A stretch of DNA of 64,000 nt from Gemmatimonadota bacterium (lineage in GTDB: Bacteria; Latescibacterota; UBA2968; UBA8231), in assembly GCA_009841115.1 (NCBI GenBank), contig VXML01000107.1:1-64000 (forward strand). The letters are read 5' to 3'. Both the position numbers and the translations under genes were made by a program. Below the pieces are notes generated by a model that did not search any database, was not told the DNA's origin, and saw nothing but the letters and a program-made list of their open reading frames with translations. Positions 62,357 to 64,000 of this stretch are shown here, piece by piece. Position 1 is the first letter of the stretch; each line of letters starts with the position of its first letter.

Positions 62357-62378
62357 GGCCCCCTAAAAAGCGGGGGCC
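62357..62378 (-). other. stem-loop in the haloperoxidase leader
   Basis: GGCCCCC (62357-62363) pairs with GGGGGCC (62372-62378) around the loop TAAAAAGC. It lies about 40 nt upstream of the haloperoxidase ATG at 62319, on the transcribed side of the minus-strand gene. Role unknown. Confidence 0.4.
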
Positions 62379-62393
62379 GGGCCATATCCACCT

Positions 62394-62736
62394 CACGCAG
62401 AGTATGTGGGTATTTCCTGCCTATTCGCCAAGCGAAGGGGAGCGACCCCTCCACTAAGTACTCTAGCTATTGTATTCAGCAAGTGACCCGACATGCGGGT
62501 TCCCTGCGTAATCACGCAGAGTATGCGGAGTGTTCCTGCTTATTCGCCAAGTGCAGGGCAGGGGAGCGACCCCTACTAAGCATTCTGGCTATTATACAAC
62601 AAAGGAACCGACATATAGGTTCCTCGCGCAGAATATCGAAGCATTCCGCTTAATGCTTAGTGAAGAGGAGCGACCCCTCCACTAAGCATTCTGCTACATA
62701 TAACAAGGGAACCTACATACGGGTTCCCTTCGCAAG
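62394..62736. repeat. three tandem imperfect 112-119-bp units, each with a hairpin
   Basis: Units begin at 62394, 62513 and 62625 with CACGCAGAGTATG-like starts. Each has a GGAGCGACCCCT core followed by CTAAG(C/T)A and ends in a perfect hairpin: ACCCG/CGGGT (62486-62500), AGGAACC/GGTTCCT (62603-62624), AAGGGAACC/GGTTCCCTT (62705-62730). Stem bases change together between units, which points to selection for the fold. They lie between two divergent genes. Confidence 0.65.
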
Positions 62737-63003
62737 GTGGATAGTTAAAAAAATAGGTGACTTTTGCAAAAATGCAAAAAGTAAACCATTACATTTGGCC
62801 CAAAATTCCTTAAAAGCGGCTGAACTCCGACGGACCCAGCCGAGAGAACAGACGCCCGGCAGAGTGAACAGAGCGGAAGCGATGACGACGCGAATCATGT
62901 TTTCATTGGGTCAATTTCTCCCGTAGCTGCTGACCTGAGCCGTTTACAGTTTGCTAGTGGTTTCTTTAAATTTGCCCGAACAACGGCTTGGGGAGAAACC
63001 GCG

Positions 63004-63888
63004 ATGAAACTCACGACCGAACAGATCGCAGAATTCAACACCCGCGGCGTCATCATCGCCCGCGGAGCGCTTGCCCACGACGATTTGCAGCCAGTCATCG
63101 ACGAGCTGTCGGCGTGGATTGACGAGCGCGCGCGGACGCTGCACGACGAGGGCGAAATAGCGGACCTGCACGAGGACGCCCCGTTTGCCACGCGCTACGG
63201 CTTGCTGTTCAAACAGTGCTCTGAGATCGGGCACGGCATGGACATCATGCACTATCGGGGGCGGGCGATATTCGAGTTTTTGCGCAATGAAAATCTGCTC
63301 GACCTGCTCGAATCGCTGCTAGGTCCCGAGCTGATTTGCAACCCCATCCAGCACCTGCGAGCCAAGCCGCCGCAGGCGTACGAAAACCGCGAAGGCCCCT
63401 CTTTCCACAACGCGCCTTGGCACCAAGACGCCGGCGTGATGATGCCGGAAGCCGAAGGGTCTGACGTCGTCACCTGCTGGCTGCCTTTGGCCGAAGCCAC
63501 GGTAGAGACTGGCTGCATGGAGGTCTTGCCCGGCCTCGTCGAAACCGGCTATCTCCGGCATTTGGCGACCGGCGGCACCACCATCGCCCCCGAGGCCATG
63601 CCCCAAATCGAACCCCTCCCCTTGGAGTGCAAGCGCGGCGACGTAGTACTCATGAGCCGCTTTACGCCCCATCGCTCCACCCCCAATTACTCCGACCAAT
63701 GCCGCTGGTCGCTGGATCTGCGCTATCAGCCCATCGGCCAGCACACCGGCCGCACCGGCCACCCCGACTTTGTGGCGCGCTCTCGCCGCGATCCGTCCAG
63801 CGAGCTGACCGACTACGAGGAATGGTGCCACTTGTGGATCGACGCCTTTGAGAATCCTCGCGGCGTTGTCGCACATCGCGGAGAATAG
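63004..63888 (+). CDS. PhyH family protein 8
   Basis: 294 residues. Iron ligands are HQD in APWHQDAGVMMPEAEG and the distal His in SRFTPHRSTPNYSDQCRWSL, and the ending PDFVARSRRDPSSELTDYEE matches the 49009-49980 protein, so the two are recent paralogues. Convergent with the fragment at the window end. Confidence 0.88.
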   Translation: MKLTTEQIAEFNTRGVIIARGALAHDDLQPVIDELSAWIDERARTLHDEGEIADLHEDAPFATRYGLLFKQCSEIGHGMDIMHYRGRAIFEFLRNENLLDLLESLLGPELICNPIQHLRAKPPQAYENREGPSFHNAPWHQDAGVMMPEAEGSDVVTCWLPLAEATVETGCMEVLPGLVETGYLRHLATGGTTIAPEAMPQIEPLPLECKRGDVVLMSRFTPHRSTPNYSDQCRWSLDLRYQPIGQHTGRTGHPDFVARSRRDPSSELTDYEEWCHLWIDAFENPRGVVAHRGE

Positions 63889-63895
63889 AAGGGTG

Positions 63896-64000
63896 CTAAC
63901 CGTACGTTTTTGCTAGCGCTTGGGGCTTTGCTAGGAATTTCCAGACGGATTCTTTGATCGCAGCTTGGCGAATGGCTGGCTGCGCTGAGCGATTGCAAGG
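63896..64000 (-). CDS. C-terminal end of an unidentified gene running off the window
   Basis: From the window edge a minus-strand frame of 34 codons (RSAQPAIRQAAIKESVWKFL and an ending ALAKTYG) runs to TAG at 63898-63896, 7 bp from the convergent PhyH stop. The composition is protein-like but too short to name. Confidence 0.4.
   Translation of the reverse strand, partial: PCNRSAQPAIRQAAIKESVWKFLAKPQALAKTYG

Noticed and set aside
62394-62736. CRISPR array
   Set aside because: Only three units of over 110 bp without unique spacers, and each contains a hairpin; no cas gene is in the window.

Overview
The window looks like a chromosomal fragment of an uncultured, GC-rich bacterium of the FCB/Latescibacterota-Poribacteria type. 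The clues are eight phytanoyl-CoA dioxygenase (PhyH) family genes in 64 kb, many sugar-acid and Gfo/Idh-type catabolic genes, and a secreted protein ending in a type IX secretion-like C-terminal domain with the NYPNPFN signature. This placement is inference; no rRNA or marker protein in the window fixes the phylum.

Layout. 1-495 (-): start of an amidohydrolase. 568-3962: a promoter and an NfeD/NfeD/FloA/coiled-coil membrane operon, then tRNA-Leu(CAA). 4239-16208: small membrane protein, putative alpha/alpha-toroid enzyme with PhyH, a diadenylate cyclase fused to a YbbR domain, PhyH, and a catabolic run (aldo/keto reductase, SIS isomerase, SDR, ROK kinase, MetE-like, PhyH, FAD oxidase). 16263-20866: PhyH, DUF4159-like and MOSC genes (-), then a TIM-barrel glycosidase-like gene (+). 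21028-27567: a tripartite RND efflux operon whose TolC is fused to an ABC-type substrate-binding domain, followed by an enolase-superfamily gene. 28863-31731: a decayed sigma-54 activator cut by a dead IS5/IS903-type element, then repeat-bearing AT-rich DNA. 31732-38699: possible nuclease, secreted helical protein, terminator, second glycosidase-like paralogue, methyltransferase, two Gfo/Idh dehydrogenases, PhyH.

The highlight is 38711-42564 (-): an ECF-type sigma factor whose stop overlaps the start of a 1059-residue single-chain RNA polymerase. This protein joins a shortened beta (both active-site lysines kept) to a shortened beta-prime (catalytic DFDGD and bridge helix kept). It has no recognisable beta flap, beta-prime clamp helices/N-terminal zinc domain, or trigger loop. 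It looks like a dedicated minimal multi-domain RNA polymerase with its own sigma factor, and I regard it as the probable undescribed system of the window.

42666-64000: PhyH, aspartoacylase-like and membrane HhH protein; a block with a HisG-HisE-like fusion, histidine phosphatase, beta-carbonic anhydrase, DUF2442 protein and a GNAT gene broken by one stop; then PhyH, nucleoside hydrolase, a coiled-coil nuclease-like protein, topoisomerase III, 3-methyladenine glycosylase, mannonate dehydratase-like, kinase-like, YifB/ComM, PIG-L deacetylase, a vanadium-haloperoxidase-like secreted protein, a three-unit hairpin repeat, a PhyH gene and the tail of one more reverse-strand gene. No CRISPR array and no rRNA were seen.
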